DNA of 64,000 nucleotides from an uncultured Clostridia bacterium (GCA_945876755.1 CAMCPM010000009.1:40313-104312), one strand, 5' to 3'. Positions 38,707 through 48,916 are shown, counted from the stretch's first letter. Numbers and translations are program-made. The notes: generated from the letters alone by a model not told the origin.

Positions 38707-40695
38707 TTAGCTTATATCAGCCATTTCAAGGTATCTGCTGCCGTACTCGGCAATGTAATCCTTACGTCCCTGCAAATTGTCGCCCAGCAGCAGGTCGAAC
38801 ATATTCGCCGTAGCCTCAATATCGGTGGGAGTAACCTTTATAAGCCGCCTTGTGTCGGGATTCATTGTGGTAAGGGACATCATTTCCGGCTCGTTTTCAC
38901 CAAGACCTTTTGAACGGTCAATCTTGTATTTTTGCCCCTTTATCATATCGAGAATTTCCGTTTTTTCCTGTTCGTTATACGCAAAGTAAGTCTTGTCCTT
39001 TGTGTTAATTTCAAACAGAGGAGTTTCTGCAATATAAACATAACCTTCGTTTATAAGCGTCGGAGTAAGCCTGTACAGCATCGTGAGGATAAGAGTTCTG
39101 ATCTGGAAGCCGTCAACGTCTGCATCGGTAGCAATAATGACCTTGTTCCATTTCAGATTGTCGATATTAAAATTAGAAAGCTCCTTGTTTGCCTTGGTGC
39201 TTACCTCAACGCCGCAGCCAAGTACCTTGATAATATCGGTAATAATATCGTTCTTGAATATCTTGGAGTAATCCGCTTTAAGGCAGTTGAGTATCTTGCC
39301 TCTTACCGGAATAATAGCCTGAAATTCAGCGTCACGAGCAGTCTTGCAGGCACCGAGAGCCGAGTCGCCCTCCACGATGTATATCTCACGCCTTGACAGG
39401 TCCTTTGTACGGCAGTCAACGAACTTCTGCACCATGTTTGAAAGGTCTATCTTCTGAGTAAGCGTCCGCTGTAAATTTACTCTTGTCTTTTCGGCAGTTT
39501 CACGGCTTCGCTTGTTGACAATGACCTGCTCGGATATCTTGTTTGCAAAGTCGGGATTTTCAATAAAGAAAACTTCAAGCTGATGCTTCAGAAAATCCGT
39601 CATAGCCTCATAAATGAACTTGTTTGTGATAGCCTTTTTCGTCTGATTTGCGTATGAAGTAAGGGTAGAGAAGGAGGACGATATCAGCACAAGACAATCC
39701 TGAATATCCTCCCACTTTATTGACTTTTCGCCCTTGTTGTACTTGTTGTTATTTTTGAGATAACCGTCAACAGCAGAGAGAAAAGCCTTGTTCACAGCCT
39801 TGTCGGGAGAGCCGCCATGCTCCAAAAAGCTGGAGTTATGATAATATTCCAGAAGATTTGTCTTGTTTGAAAAAGCAAAGGTGACCGACAGCTTCACCTT
39901 GTATTCGGGCTTGTCGTCACGGTCACGACCCTTTCTTTCGCACTGCCAGAACTGGGGCGGAGTGATATAATCCGTTCCGATGACCTCATTGATATAGTCG
40001 GAAATACCGTTCTCGTAAAAATAAGTCGTCTCCTCAAATTTTCCGTCGGTAGTCTGATAACGGAAAACAAAGGAAATGTTCGGGTTGACGATAGCCTGCT
40101 TTTTGAGGACGTTCTCAAAGTATTCACGGCTTACATTAATGTCGGTAAAAACTTCAAGGTCGGGACGCCATTTTGTTTTGGTACCGGTTTTCTTCCGTGT
40201 GGTCTCCTCTTTTTTCAGACCGCCGATATTTTCGCCCTTTTCAAAATGCAGATTATATTTGTACCCGTCACGGTAAATCTCAACATCGGTGTATTCGGAG
40301 GAATACTGTGTAGCGCACGCACCCAGACCGTTCAGACCGAGAGAGTATTCATAATCGCCGCTTTCGTTGTTCTGATACTTGCCGCCTGCGTAAAGCTCAC
40401 AGTAAACCAGCTCCCAGTTGTAGCACTGCTCAGCGCTGTTGTAGTCAACGGGACAGCCTCGTCCGAAGTCCTCCACCTCAATGGAATTGTCCTGATAATA
40501 GGTAATGATTATCTTGTCGCCGTGACCGTCTCTCGCTTCGTCGATAGAGTTTGAGATTATCTCAAAGATCGAATGCTCGCAGCCCTCGATGCCGTCCGAA
40601 CCGAAAATAACGGCAGGACGCTTTCTTACTCTGTCAGCGCCTTTCAGCTTGGTAATACTTTCATTTCCGTAGCTTTTAGTTTTTTTACCTGCCAA
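38707..40695 (-). CDS. Type IIA DNA topoisomerase subunit B (ParE/GyrB-like)
   Basis: ISNSIDEARDGHGDKIIITYYQDNSIEVEDFGRGCPVD, IVEGDSALGACKTARD, GRGCPVD and ATDADVDGFQIRTL. Confidence 0.92.
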   Translation of the reverse strand: MAGKKTKSYGNESITKLKGADRVRKRPAVIFGSDGIEGCEHSIFEIISNSIDEARDGHGDKIIITYYQDNSIEVEDFGRGCPVDYNSAEQCYNWELVYCELYAGGKYQNNESGDYEYSLGLNGLGACATQYSSEYTDVEIYRDGYKYNLHFEKGENIGGLKKEETTRKKTGTKTKWRPDLEVFTDINVSREYFENVLKKQAIVNPNISFVFRYQTTDGKFEETTYFYENGISDYINEVIGTDYITPPQFWQCERKGRDRDDKPEYKVKLSVTFAFSNKTNLLEYYHNSSFLEHGGSPDKAVNKAFLSAVDGYLKNNNKYNKGEKSIKWEDIQDCLVLISSSFSTLTSYANQTKKAITNKFIYEAMTDFLKHQLEVFFIENPDFANKISEQVIVNKRSRETAEKTRVNLQRTLTQKIDLSNMVQKFVDCRTKDLSRREIYIVEGDSALGACKTARDAEFQAIIPVRGKILNCLKADYSKIFKNDIITDIIKVLGCGVEVSTKANKELSNFNIDNLKWNKVIIATDADVDGFQIRTLILTMLYRLTPTLINEGYVYIAETPLFEINTKDKTYFAYNEQEKTEILDMIKGQKYKIDRSKGLGENEPEMMSLTTMNPDTRRLIKVTPTDIEATANMFDLLLGDNLQGRKDYIAEYGSRYLEMADIS

Positions 40696-40721
40696 TTTTA
40701 TCTGCCTTTCTTTTGTAGGAT

Positions 40722-41882
40722 TTATTTCATCAACGCAATATTCATTGCAAGCTTAGCCTTAGTGATATGCTCCTCGCTGCCGTCTTTGTTGATTTTAATT
40801 ATGTGCCGTCCGTTTGAGATTATTACCTCTCCGCCGTCGGTAACGGCATAATCCAGAACGCCTTTTTTGATTATCTCCTCGCTGCCGTCAGCGGAACGCC
40901 TGATAAGCATACGGCTCTGGGGCATGATACCCGAAAGCTTGTCGCCGGAAGCTTCATTTATCTTGTCAAGCTTTTCGGCATTGATAACATTGCCCTCGAT
41001 TATCATATCCTTTTGGGAACGCTGCTTTGATTTAACTCCGTTTGCGGAAGCTCCGCCGCTTTTCAGGGCTTCGCCGCCGAAGATCGTGGCAAAGAAATTC
41101 AGGAACCCGAAAAGTCCCTTGATAAGACGGTACGGGAACATGATAATATCCTTGAAGGTAATGTCATTCTGCGGCTTTTCTCCGCCGTAAGGCTGCCGTA
41201 TGTAGTAAAGCTCTCCGCCCTTGCCCTCTCTGGCGTGCAGATAGTCGTATTTTTCATCGGAAAGTATCTCTGTCATTGAGGACCTGTCCAAATCAAGATA
41301 AGCAATAGACCTTGGACTTGTAGCCGATATCACACCGTTCTGATTTCTTGCATAGCCTGCCGTTGAAAAGTAAATACCGTTCTTTCGTGCCGACCAGCAG
41401 GGATTTTCCTCAATGGTGTCTCCGTCGGTGTATTCGTCATAGCTGCCGTTGATGCCCATTACTGCGATGTGCAGAGAGTGTATATTCACACCCATACTTA
41501 TGGCAAGCTTGTCGCCTTTACAGTCAAACGAACCGAAAACAAATTCATTTGAGGAACGGACAAGTCCCTCGCAGGTGTCGGCAGGGTCAAAGCTGCGGTG
41601 ATAAACGCTTCCAACGTCTTCGAGATTTACACCGTAAACAAGCTCTCCGCCGCAGACCGCCAGACCGCTTATCTGTACGGGAAGCTCATCAGCGTCTATC
41701 CTGTCGGCAGTCATTCCCATAAAATTCGCACCGCTGCCGCTTGTTTTCCATTCCTTGCGCTGCTGAATGCTGCGGACAGTGTCTCTGTACTTTGTTATCC
41801 TCTCGCAGGGAATTTCAGTCAGCGCCTTTTCGTATGTATCATAACTGAATATCTTATTTTCCGATGAAAAAACAACAGTCAT
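40722..41882 (-). CDS. Hypothetical protein
   Basis: 386-aa ORF; possibly beta-propeller-like, not recognised with confidence. Confidence 0.7.
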   Translation of the reverse strand: MTVVFSSENKIFSYDTYEKALTEIPCERITKYRDTVRSIQQRKEWKTSGSGANFMGMTADRIDADELPVQISGLAVCGGELVYGVNLEDVGSVYHRSFDPADTCEGLVRSSNEFVFGSFDCKGDKLAISMGVNIHSLHIAVMGINGSYDEYTDGDTIEENPCWSARKNGIYFSTAGYARNQNGVISATSPRSIAYLDLDRSSMTEILSDEKYDYLHAREGKGGELYYIRQPYGGEKPQNDITFKDIIMFPYRLIKGLFGFLNFFATIFGGEALKSGGASANGVKSKQRSQKDMIIEGNVINAEKLDKINEASGDKLSGIMPQSRMLIRRSADGSEEIIKKGVLDYAVTDGGEVIISNGRHIIKINKDGSEEHITKAKLAMNIALMK

Positions 41883-41904
41883 ATTAAATACCGTCCTTTA
41901 TTAT

Positions 41905-42870
41905 TTATGCTTTAAAGGAAACAGCTACCCAGTCGTCTTTTTCGTGCTGTTCAATAAGGGTATAGCCCTTAGCCTTTACAGCGTCAATGACCTCGTGACA
42001 GCGTTCGGAAATGATACCCGAAAGGATGAGTACGCCGCCTTTTTTGATGAACCCTTCAAACAGCGGACTCATAGCAATAAGCACGTCTGCAACAATGTTT
42101 GCGGCAATAACGTCATAACCGCCGCCGATTTTTTCGCACAGCGCAGAATCGTCAATAACGTTGCCGCAGTAAGCCGTGTACTTTTCCTCGGGAATGTTGT
42201 TTTTAGCAGCGTTTTCCTTTGCAATTTTAACGCTGTTCTGGTCAATATCGACTGCCGTAACGCTTTCCGCACCAAGCAGAATAGAAGCAATGGAAAGAAT
42301 ACCGCTTCCGCAGCCAAGGTCGAGGACCCGTTCACCGCCATTGAGATTTTTCTCAAGCAGCTCAAGACAAAGCTGAGTAGTGTTATGCTGACCCGTACCA
42401 AAGCTTGAAGCAGGGTCAATCTCAAGGATAATGCGCCCGTCGCCGCCGCTGTAATCCTCCCATGATGGCTTGATAACAAGCTTGTTGCCAACGGTAAGAG
42501 GCTTGAAGTATTGCTTCCAGTTGTTAGCCCAATCCTCCTCGCGGACGTTAGCAAGCTCCACAGCAAGCCTGCCGAAAGCGTTGTTTTCGTCTCTGCCGCC
42601 GAGAGCCAGCATTTCGGAGCGTACAGCCGCCAGCATATCCGCCCCTTGGGAGTTGTCGGGAAGATACACCGTAACGCAGGTCTCGCAGTCTTTGAGGTTC
42701 ATAAGGTCATCGTCTATATAATCCCAGTTGCCGGTCTTGTCGTTGAGGAATTCCTCAAAATCCTTTGAGTCACGGATAACAAAGCCCGTAACGCCTATTC
42801 TCAGCAGACAACCGCAGACAGGGTCGATACCCTCGGTAGTTGTATAAATATTAACTTCGGTCCAGTTCAT
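41905..42870 (-). CDS. prmA: Ribosomal protein L11 methyltransferase
   Basis: EIDPASSFGTGQHNTTQLCLELLEKNLNGGERVLDLGCGSGILSIASILLGAESVTAVDID. Confidence 0.94.
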   Translation of the reverse strand: MNWTEVNIYTTTEGIDPVCGCLLRIGVTGFVIRDSKDFEEFLNDKTGNWDYIDDDLMNLKDCETCVTVYLPDNSQGADMLAAVRSEMLALGGRDENNAFGRLAVELANVREEDWANNWKQYFKPLTVGNKLVIKPSWEDYSGGDGRIILEIDPASSFGTGQHNTTQLCLELLEKNLNGGERVLDLGCGSGILSIASILLGAESVTAVDIDQNSVKIAKENAAKNNIPEEKYTAYCGNVIDDSALCEKIGGGYDVIAANIVADVLIAMSPLFEGFIKKGGVLILSGIISERCHEVIDAVKAKGYTLIEQHEKDDWVAVSFKA

Positions 42871-42981
42871 AAGAAAAATCCTTTCAAGATATTTTGGCAA
42901 TATACATATTAATTGTACACCATTTTGTAACAATATTCAAGCATAAAAGAGAATTTTGTGAAAAAAATTATAGTTTAGCGG

Positions 42982-43098
42982 ACTATCTTTCTGTGTTTTT
43001 CAGCGAAGCGACTCAAAAAGTTTCGTCCACCTTTTCAAAGGTGGCAGGGCTCAGCTTGACCAGCTATGTCGCTTCGCTGATTACTACAGAAAAATAGT
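42982..43098. repeat. Nested inverted-repeat element (MITE-like), shares a module with the palindromic repeat family
   Basis: Outer ACTATCTTTCTGT/ACAGAAAAATAGT; inner CAGCGAAGCGAC (43001-43012)/GTCGCTTCGCTG (43068-43079); module TTCGTCCACCTTTTCAAAGGTGGCAGGGCTC. Confidence 0.75.
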
Positions 43099-43112
43099 AC
43101 GATAAAAAAGTA

Positions 43113-43145
43113 AAGCCGCCTCTGACAATTAATCAGAAACGGCTT
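43113..43145 (-). terminator. Terminator-like hairpin, near-identical to 35877-35910
   Basis: Minus strand AAGCCGTTTCTGATTAATTGTCAGAGGCGGCTTTACTTTTTT. Confidence 0.75.
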
Positions 43146-43149
43146 TAAA

Positions 43150-44976
43150 TCATTCAAAATAAACCTTGTACCAAACGAGGAAAATAAATATCGTCCAAAT
43201 CTTGCGGCTGTTGTCAGCCTTGCCGTTCCTGTGGTCGTCAAGAAGCTTTATAAGCAGCTCTGTGTTGAAGAAATGCTCCGCAGTCGGGGAGGTGAAATGC
43301 TCCTTCACAATGCCGTAGTATTTGTCTTCTTTCAGCCAAACACGAATGGGAACAGGGAAGCCCAGCTTCTTTTTATTTGCAGTCTGAGGCGGCGCTGAAC
43401 GGAGCGCAGCCTTTCTCATGGCAAACTTGGTGTTCTCATCGGTAACACGATATTTGGTCGGAATCCTCTCTGCGACCGCCATGACCTCCTTGTCGAGGAA
43501 CGGCACACGCAGCTCCAGACTGTTCGCCATGGACATCTTATCCGCTTTCAGAAGAATATCGCCCGTCATCCACAGATGCAGGTCGAGATACTGCATTTTC
43601 GTTACAGCGTCAGCGTCCTTGACCTTGTCGTAGAACGGCCTTGTTATCTCCATAGCGTTGGGCGCATCGGTCTTTATCTTCAGCAGAGCTTTGCGCTCCT
43701 TTTCGCTGAACATATAAGCGTTGCCTATGAAGCGTTCTTCAAGGTCTTTTCCGCGGCGGACGAGGAAGTTCACGCCTCTTTTTGCAGGAAGCTTTGAAGC
43801 AATAGCACCGATTCCGCGGCGGATTGGACGGGGTATCGCATTGTACGCAGGCATCGACATAGGCTCCTTGTAAATGTTGTAGCCGCCGAATATCTCGTCT
43901 GCACCCTCGCCGGAAAGCACGACCTTAACATACTCCGAAGCCTTGTTGCAGACGAAGTATAACGCAATGCAGGACGGGTCTGCAAGGGGTTCGTCCATAT
44001 GGTACTGTATCTTTGAAATGTTTCCCCAATATTCTTCTGGTGTAATGACCTTGCTGATATTTTCCTTGCCGATGTATTTTGAAAATTCCTTTGCCCAGCC
44101 TATCTCGTTGTACTTTTCATCCTCGCCGAAGCCGACTGTAAAGGTCTTGTCAACGTTTGCAACAGCAGCAACATAGCTGGAGTCAACACCGCTTGAAAGG
44201 AAGCTTCCGACTTCAACATCAGATATCTTGTGCGCCTCAACGGAATTGTGGAAAATATCCGAAATTTCATCTACCCACTTGTCAAGGTCGGGAGTGTTAT
44301 CGGGCTTGAATTCAACGTCCCAGTAACGTGTTATGTCAAGCTTGCCGTCTTTGTACTTGAAATAATGAGCAGGAGGAAGCTTGAAAACACCCTTGAAGAA
44401 CGTTTCTGCGCAAGGGGAGTATTGAAAAGTCAGATAGTTTTCCAGCGCCGCCTCGTTAAGCTCCTTTTTGAAATCGGGGTGAACGAGAAACGCCTTTATC
44501 TCCGAGCCGAACATAAACGTTCCGTTCATATCGGCATAGTAAAGCGGCTTGATTCCGAAGAAATCACGGGCACCGAAAAGCTCCTTTTTGACTGTGTCCC
44601 AGATAACGAAAGCGAACATTCCGCGCAGCTTGTTCAGAAGCTTTTCGCCGTACTCCTCATAGCCGTGAAGAAGCACTTCAGAGTCAGTCTTGGTCTTAAA
44701 GGTGTGACCTGCCTTGACAAGCTCCTCACGGATAGACTGATAGTTGTAAATCTCGCCGTTAAAAAGCAGTACCTTAGAGCCGTCCTCATTGTATATAGGC
44801 TGGTCGCCTGACTCGGTAATATCAATGATACTGAGTCTGCGGAAGCCGAGAGCAATGTCGCCGTCAACGTGTTTTCCGCCCGAATCGGGACCTCTGTGCC
44901 TGATTTTGTCCATCATAGCTTCGATAATTTTATTTGAATCATTTTTTGTATTGGTAAAACCTACAAATCCGCACAT
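43150..44976 (-). CDS. asnB: Asparagine synthase (glutamine-hydrolyzing)
   Basis: MCGFVGFTNTKNDSNKIIEAMMDKIRHRGPDSGGKH; LSSGVDSSYVAA. Confidence 0.95.
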   Translation of the reverse strand: MCGFVGFTNTKNDSNKIIEAMMDKIRHRGPDSGGKHVDGDIALGFRRLSIIDITESGDQPIYNEDGSKVLLFNGEIYNYQSIREELVKAGHTFKTKTDSEVLLHGYEEYGEKLLNKLRGMFAFVIWDTVKKELFGARDFFGIKPLYYADMNGTFMFGSEIKAFLVHPDFKKELNEAALENYLTFQYSPCAETFFKGVFKLPPAHYFKYKDGKLDITRYWDVEFKPDNTPDLDKWVDEISDIFHNSVEAHKISDVEVGSFLSSGVDSSYVAAVANVDKTFTVGFGEDEKYNEIGWAKEFSKYIGKENISKVITPEEYWGNISKIQYHMDEPLADPSCIALYFVCNKASEYVKVVLSGEGADEIFGGYNIYKEPMSMPAYNAIPRPIRRGIGAIASKLPAKRGVNFLVRRGKDLEERFIGNAYMFSEKERKALLKIKTDAPNAMEITRPFYDKVKDADAVTKMQYLDLHLWMTGDILLKADKMSMANSLELRVPFLDKEVMAVAERIPTKYRVTDENTKFAMRKAALRSAPPQTANKKKLGFPVPIRVWLKEDKYYGIVKEHFTSPTAEHFFNTELLIKLLDDHRNGKADNSRKIWTIFIFLVWYKVYFE

Positions 44977-45141
44977 AAAAACCCTCCGTAAATGGGATAG
45001 TAATATAATATACTATATCATTATACTTTATTATTCCGTATTTTGCAAGCAAAAAATAAAAAAAGAGTGCAGTGAACAGTAAAAATACGGCTGTGTCGGT
45101 AAAGGGGAGTCTCGTACCGATACAGCCGTTTTCAGTATGAA

Positions 45142-46335
45142 TTATTTAACTATCTTCATCATTTCATCAAGAATAATATGTGCCGCCTGTGACTTTGGCA
45201 TAATTTCAAGTTCTCTTTCGCCGTCAGCAGTTATCAGAGTAATAATATTCGTGTCAGTACCGAAGCCTGCGCCTGCTTTTCTAAGACTGTTTGCGCATAT
45301 CATATCGCAGTTTTTGGAAGCAAGCTTTTTCCGTGAATTTTCAAGAACATTGTCTGTTTCCATGGAAAAACCGCAGATGACCTGACCGTTTCGCTTGTGT
45401 CCGCCAAGATATTTCAGAATATCCTTGGTACGCTTCAGTTCTATTTTCATATCGTCATCGGACTTCTTTATCTTTTCGTCTGCGGCGGAAACAGGCGTGT
45501 AGTCGGCAACTGCCGCCGCTTTTATGATGAAATCGTAATTGTCCGAATTTTCCGTAACTGCATTGAACATATCCTCGGCGGACGTTACATTTACCGTGTT
45601 CACAAACATAGGCGGCTCAACGTCCATGTGCGCCGCAACGAGAGTGACCACCGCACCTCTCAGCATAGCGGCTTCCGCAATTGCACAGCCCATTTTTCCC
45701 GACGAGTGGTTTGTGATGAACCTTACCGGGTCGATAGCCTCACGAGTAGCGCCTGCGGTAACAAGTACCTTTTTGCCTGTCATATCCTTTTCAAAAGCGA
45801 TTTCCTTGAGAATATATTTCAGCAGGACCTCTTCATCGGGCATTCTGCCGTCGCCGCTGTCGCCGTTGGCAAGCATACCGTAGTCGGGATCAACTATCTC
45901 ATATCCGTAATGCCTCAGCTTTTCAATATTATCCTGAACGATAGGGTTGTGGAACATATTGTGGTTCATTGCAGGCGAAACGATTTTTTTGCAGGGACAC
46001 GCCATGACCGTAGTGGTGAGCATATCGTCCGCAATACCGTTGGCGATCTTTCCGATAACGTTAGCCGAAGCCGGAGCTATCATAACAACATCCGCCTGCT
46101 TTGCGAGAGCAACGTGTTCCACGCTGTACTGAAAATTGCGGTCAAAGGTGTCGATAAGGCATTTGTTTCCCGTCAGAGTCTCAAAGGTGATAGGGTTTAT
46201 GAAATTCACCGCATTTTCGGTCATAAGCACCTGAACGTTGCAGTGAAGCTTTTTCAGCATTCTTGCGAGATTTGCAATTTTATAAGCGGCAATACTTCCC
46301 GTAACGGCAAGTACCGCAGTTTTTCCGTTAAGCAT
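45142..46335 (-). CDS. coaBC: Bifunctional phosphopantothenoylcysteine decarboxylase/phosphopantothenate--cysteine ligase
   Basis: AVLAVTGSIAAYKIANLARMLKKLHCNVQVLMTENAVNFINP; VTAGATREAIDPVRFITNHSSGKMG. Confidence 0.95.
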   Translation of the reverse strand: MLNGKTAVLAVTGSIAAYKIANLARMLKKLHCNVQVLMTENAVNFINPITFETLTGNKCLIDTFDRNFQYSVEHVALAKQADVVMIAPASANVIGKIANGIADDMLTTTVMACPCKKIVSPAMNHNMFHNPIVQDNIEKLRHYGYEIVDPDYGMLANGDSGDGRMPDEEVLLKYILKEIAFEKDMTGKKVLVTAGATREAIDPVRFITNHSSGKMGCAIAEAAMLRGAVVTLVAAHMDVEPPMFVNTVNVTSAEDMFNAVTENSDNYDFIIKAAAVADYTPVSAADEKIKKSDDDMKIELKRTKDILKYLGGHKRNGQVICGFSMETDNVLENSRKKLASKNCDMICANSLRKAGAGFGTDTNIITLITADGERELEIMPKSQAAHIILDEMMKIVK

Positions 46336-46429
46336 AAAAGCAGCTCCTTACGATAATATGATATGATAATTATATCATATTATCTTCCGATTGTCATTAT
46401 TTTTGCGGATATTTTTTATATATTGAAAA

Positions 46430-46470
46430 ACGGCAGACGTGCTTAACGTCTGCCGTTTCAATTAAAGCCT
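46430..46470. terminator. Terminator-like hairpin
   Basis: AAACGGCAGACGTGCTTAACGTCTGCCGTTTC. Confidence 0.7.
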
Positions 46471-46487
46471 GATCATTTATGCGCTTA

Positions 46488-47954
46488 TCAATAATCAGTA
46501 ATAGTGATGTTATACTGTGAAGCGTTCTGGCTTCTCCATTTTTCACAGGTGGAATCAACAGTTCTGTTCTTGTTGTCGCTGTTGTAATAAATTCCGTTTG
46601 CGGAAATGTAATAAACTGTGGAATTGATAGATCTTGCTTCATCAAGGTTTATGGATTTATCACCGTTTACGGCAATATTCTGAATGTAAGACTCGCCGAT
46701 ATATGTAGCGGTAACAGTCTTGCCTACTGCAATATCGTCGTGAGTACCGTAACGTGAACCGCTGCCTGTCTTTTCAGCTGTGATAACAATGTTCCATACT
46801 ACAAGATGGTTGTTGATAATGCTGACATCGTTAGAGTTCTTTGCAGAGAAGAACATCTTCTTTACGGGAACATATTCGATGCTCTTGATAACATATTCAT
46901 CATCCGATCTTACGTCAAGCAGTACGCTTTTACCGCGGATAGTCGCACCTGTGTAGAAGCCGTCACGGGAAAGGTCGCTTTCCATTTTACTCTTGAAATC
47001 TTCGTCAAGAGAAGTAAAGTCGATTCCCTCATCGCTTGTGAGATACTGAGGAACGCCTGTAACGTCATATTCCTTTTCTTCCTGAACAAATACAACGCCG
47101 TTTTCACTTGCCTTGCTTTCGCTGTAAGAGATAGTTACCTTTATCTTGTCTCCATTAGCGTAATATTTGCTGCCGGAATTGAAGTTTACGTTATTCTTAA
47201 CAAAATCATCGCAGTCGGATGTATTGAAGCTTACCTTTGCGTTAGGAGAAATACCGCTGTACTCAAGAACAAGTCCCTCAAACGGGTCAATGCTTTTTCC
47301 CTCTGGAGCACCCGAAACGATAAAATCCTTAGTATCGCAGGCAAGCACATATCCCTCTGCAAACAGAGCTTCTTCATTTGATACATTTGCTTTTATCTGA
47401 ATAGTATCACCGTTTGCGACCTTTGTCTGCTCGTAATCAAATTTTACATATCTGCGGACAATATCATCGCACGCAGATGTATCAACGTTAAAGTCAGCCT
47501 TAGGAGAATATCCGCTGTACTCAATTGTAACCTTCTCAAACGGATCCAAAGGCATTGCTTCTTCAAGACCCTTTACCTTGTATTTGAAAGAATCCTTTGT
47601 AAATTTGAAGCCGTAGCTTTTTGCGATATCCTTGTTATAGTTTACCTCAACTTCGATAACGTCGCCGTTTTTCAGTTCGGAAGTCTTATCGGAAACGATT
47701 TTGAATTCAATAGTATCGGCATATACAGCAGCGCCCATCTTATCGAAATCGCTTGCCTTGGAAGGAAGACTTGCAGCGGCAGCACGTTCCAGTTCGACAT
47801 AATTCTTTACAAGACTTGCCTGACCGTATCCTTCAGCACCTGTGATCTTTACTTCGCAGAACTGTTCGGGATCAAGCTTGTTAACACCGCAGCTGCAAAG
47901 CATAAGGCAGAGTACCGCAGCGGCAATGACCCCAAATATTTTTTTGTTGAACAT
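46488..47954 (-). CDS. Predicted lipoprotein with internal repeats
   Basis: MFNKKIFGVIAAAVLCLMLCSCGV lipobox; repeated DPFE...YSG.SP.A...NTS.CDD modules. Confidence 0.8.
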   Translation of the reverse strand: MFNKKIFGVIAAAVLCLMLCSCGVNKLDPEQFCEVKITGAEGYGQASLVKNYVELERAAAASLPSKASDFDKMGAAVYADTIEFKIVSDKTSELKNGDVIEVEVNYNKDIAKSYGFKFTKDSFKYKVKGLEEAMPLDPFEKVTIEYSGYSPKADFNVDTSACDDIVRRYVKFDYEQTKVANGDTIQIKANVSNEEALFAEGYVLACDTKDFIVSGAPEGKSIDPFEGLVLEYSGISPNAKVSFNTSDCDDFVKNNVNFNSGSKYYANGDKIKVTISYSESKASENGVVFVQEEKEYDVTGVPQYLTSDEGIDFTSLDEDFKSKMESDLSRDGFYTGATIRGKSVLLDVRSDDEYVIKSIEYVPVKKMFFSAKNSNDVSIINNHLVVWNIVITAEKTGSGSRYGTHDDIAVGKTVTATYIGESYIQNIAVNGDKSINLDEARSINSTVYYISANGIYYNSDNKNRTVDSTCEKWRSQNASQYNITITDY

Positions 47955-48245
47955 TTTAAAATACCCCCATAACATAAATTTTTACCGTCGACAATTATAT
48001 AACGTTATTCGACATTTGTCAACAAAATAACCTAAAATTTGAATAAATACACAAAACCGAATAAATAAAGAATCGTAAATATGTGGGAAACAATGCACAG
48101 ACTTCGGCTGTTGATGTGTATCGGTGAAAAAATATCTCTAAATAATTCAGAAAAAATATATAAAATCACGGAAAAATATGATATAATGAATAGGTATTGT
48201 ATTGTATCCCCTTTGGGGGAATAATAACAAGGAGGAAAATTTAAT

Positions 48246-48896
48246 ATGAACACGAAAAACAAAACGAAAAACCTCGTAATTCTGGGGCTGCTCACAGCGG
48301 TTTTGCTTGTAATGGCATATACTCCGCTGGGTTACTTGAACATTGGACCTCTCGCCATAACGCTCAATGTGATACCCGTAGCACTTGCCGCAGTAACAAT
48401 GGGTCCCGTCGGCGGAGCAGTAGTAGGCGCAGTTTTCGGACTGACCAGCTTTCTCCAGTGTATCGGCGTAGGCGGAACAAGCGCAATGGGCGCGATACTT
48501 TTTGAAATAAGCCCTGTTCTCGCATTTGTTCAGCGCTTTGTACCGAGAGTTCTGGACGGCTTTCTGCTTGGCTATATCTATTCGGGAATGAAAAAGCTTC
48601 TTAACCCTTATGCAGCTTGTTTTATTACAGGATTTTTCTCGGCGTTCCTTAACACCGCATTCTTTATGACTGCTCTGGTTGCACTTTTCGGCAGCACGGA
48701 TTATGTCAAGGGACTTATCGACGGAAGGAACATAATTGTATTTATCTGCACATTTGTAGGCGTTAATGCAATTTTTGAAATGATCTCATCCACAGTCATT
48801 ACGGGAGCAGTAGGTACTGCGCTTATTAAGGCAAGGGTCGTTCCCTCATTGGAAAAGCCTAAGAATGTGCAGACTGAACAGGCAGAAACAGTTTAA
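48246..48896 (+). CDS. ECF transporter S component (candidate pantothenate)
   Basis: Six-TM S-component pattern with AAVTMGPVGGAVVGAVFGLTSFLQ; adjacent to coaX and opposite coaBC. Confidence 0.8.
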   Translation: MNTKNKTKNLVILGLLTAVLLVMAYTPLGYLNIGPLAITLNVIPVALAAVTMGPVGGAVVGAVFGLTSFLQCIGVGGTSAMGAILFEISPVLAFVQRFVPRVLDGFLLGYIYSGMKKLLNPYAACFITGFFSAFLNTAFFMTALVALFGSTDYVKGLIDGRNIIVFICTFVGVNAIFEMISSTVITGAVGTALIKARVVPSLEKPKNVQTEQAETV

Positions 48897-48916
48897 ATTC
48901 GGAGGCTTATCAGAAG

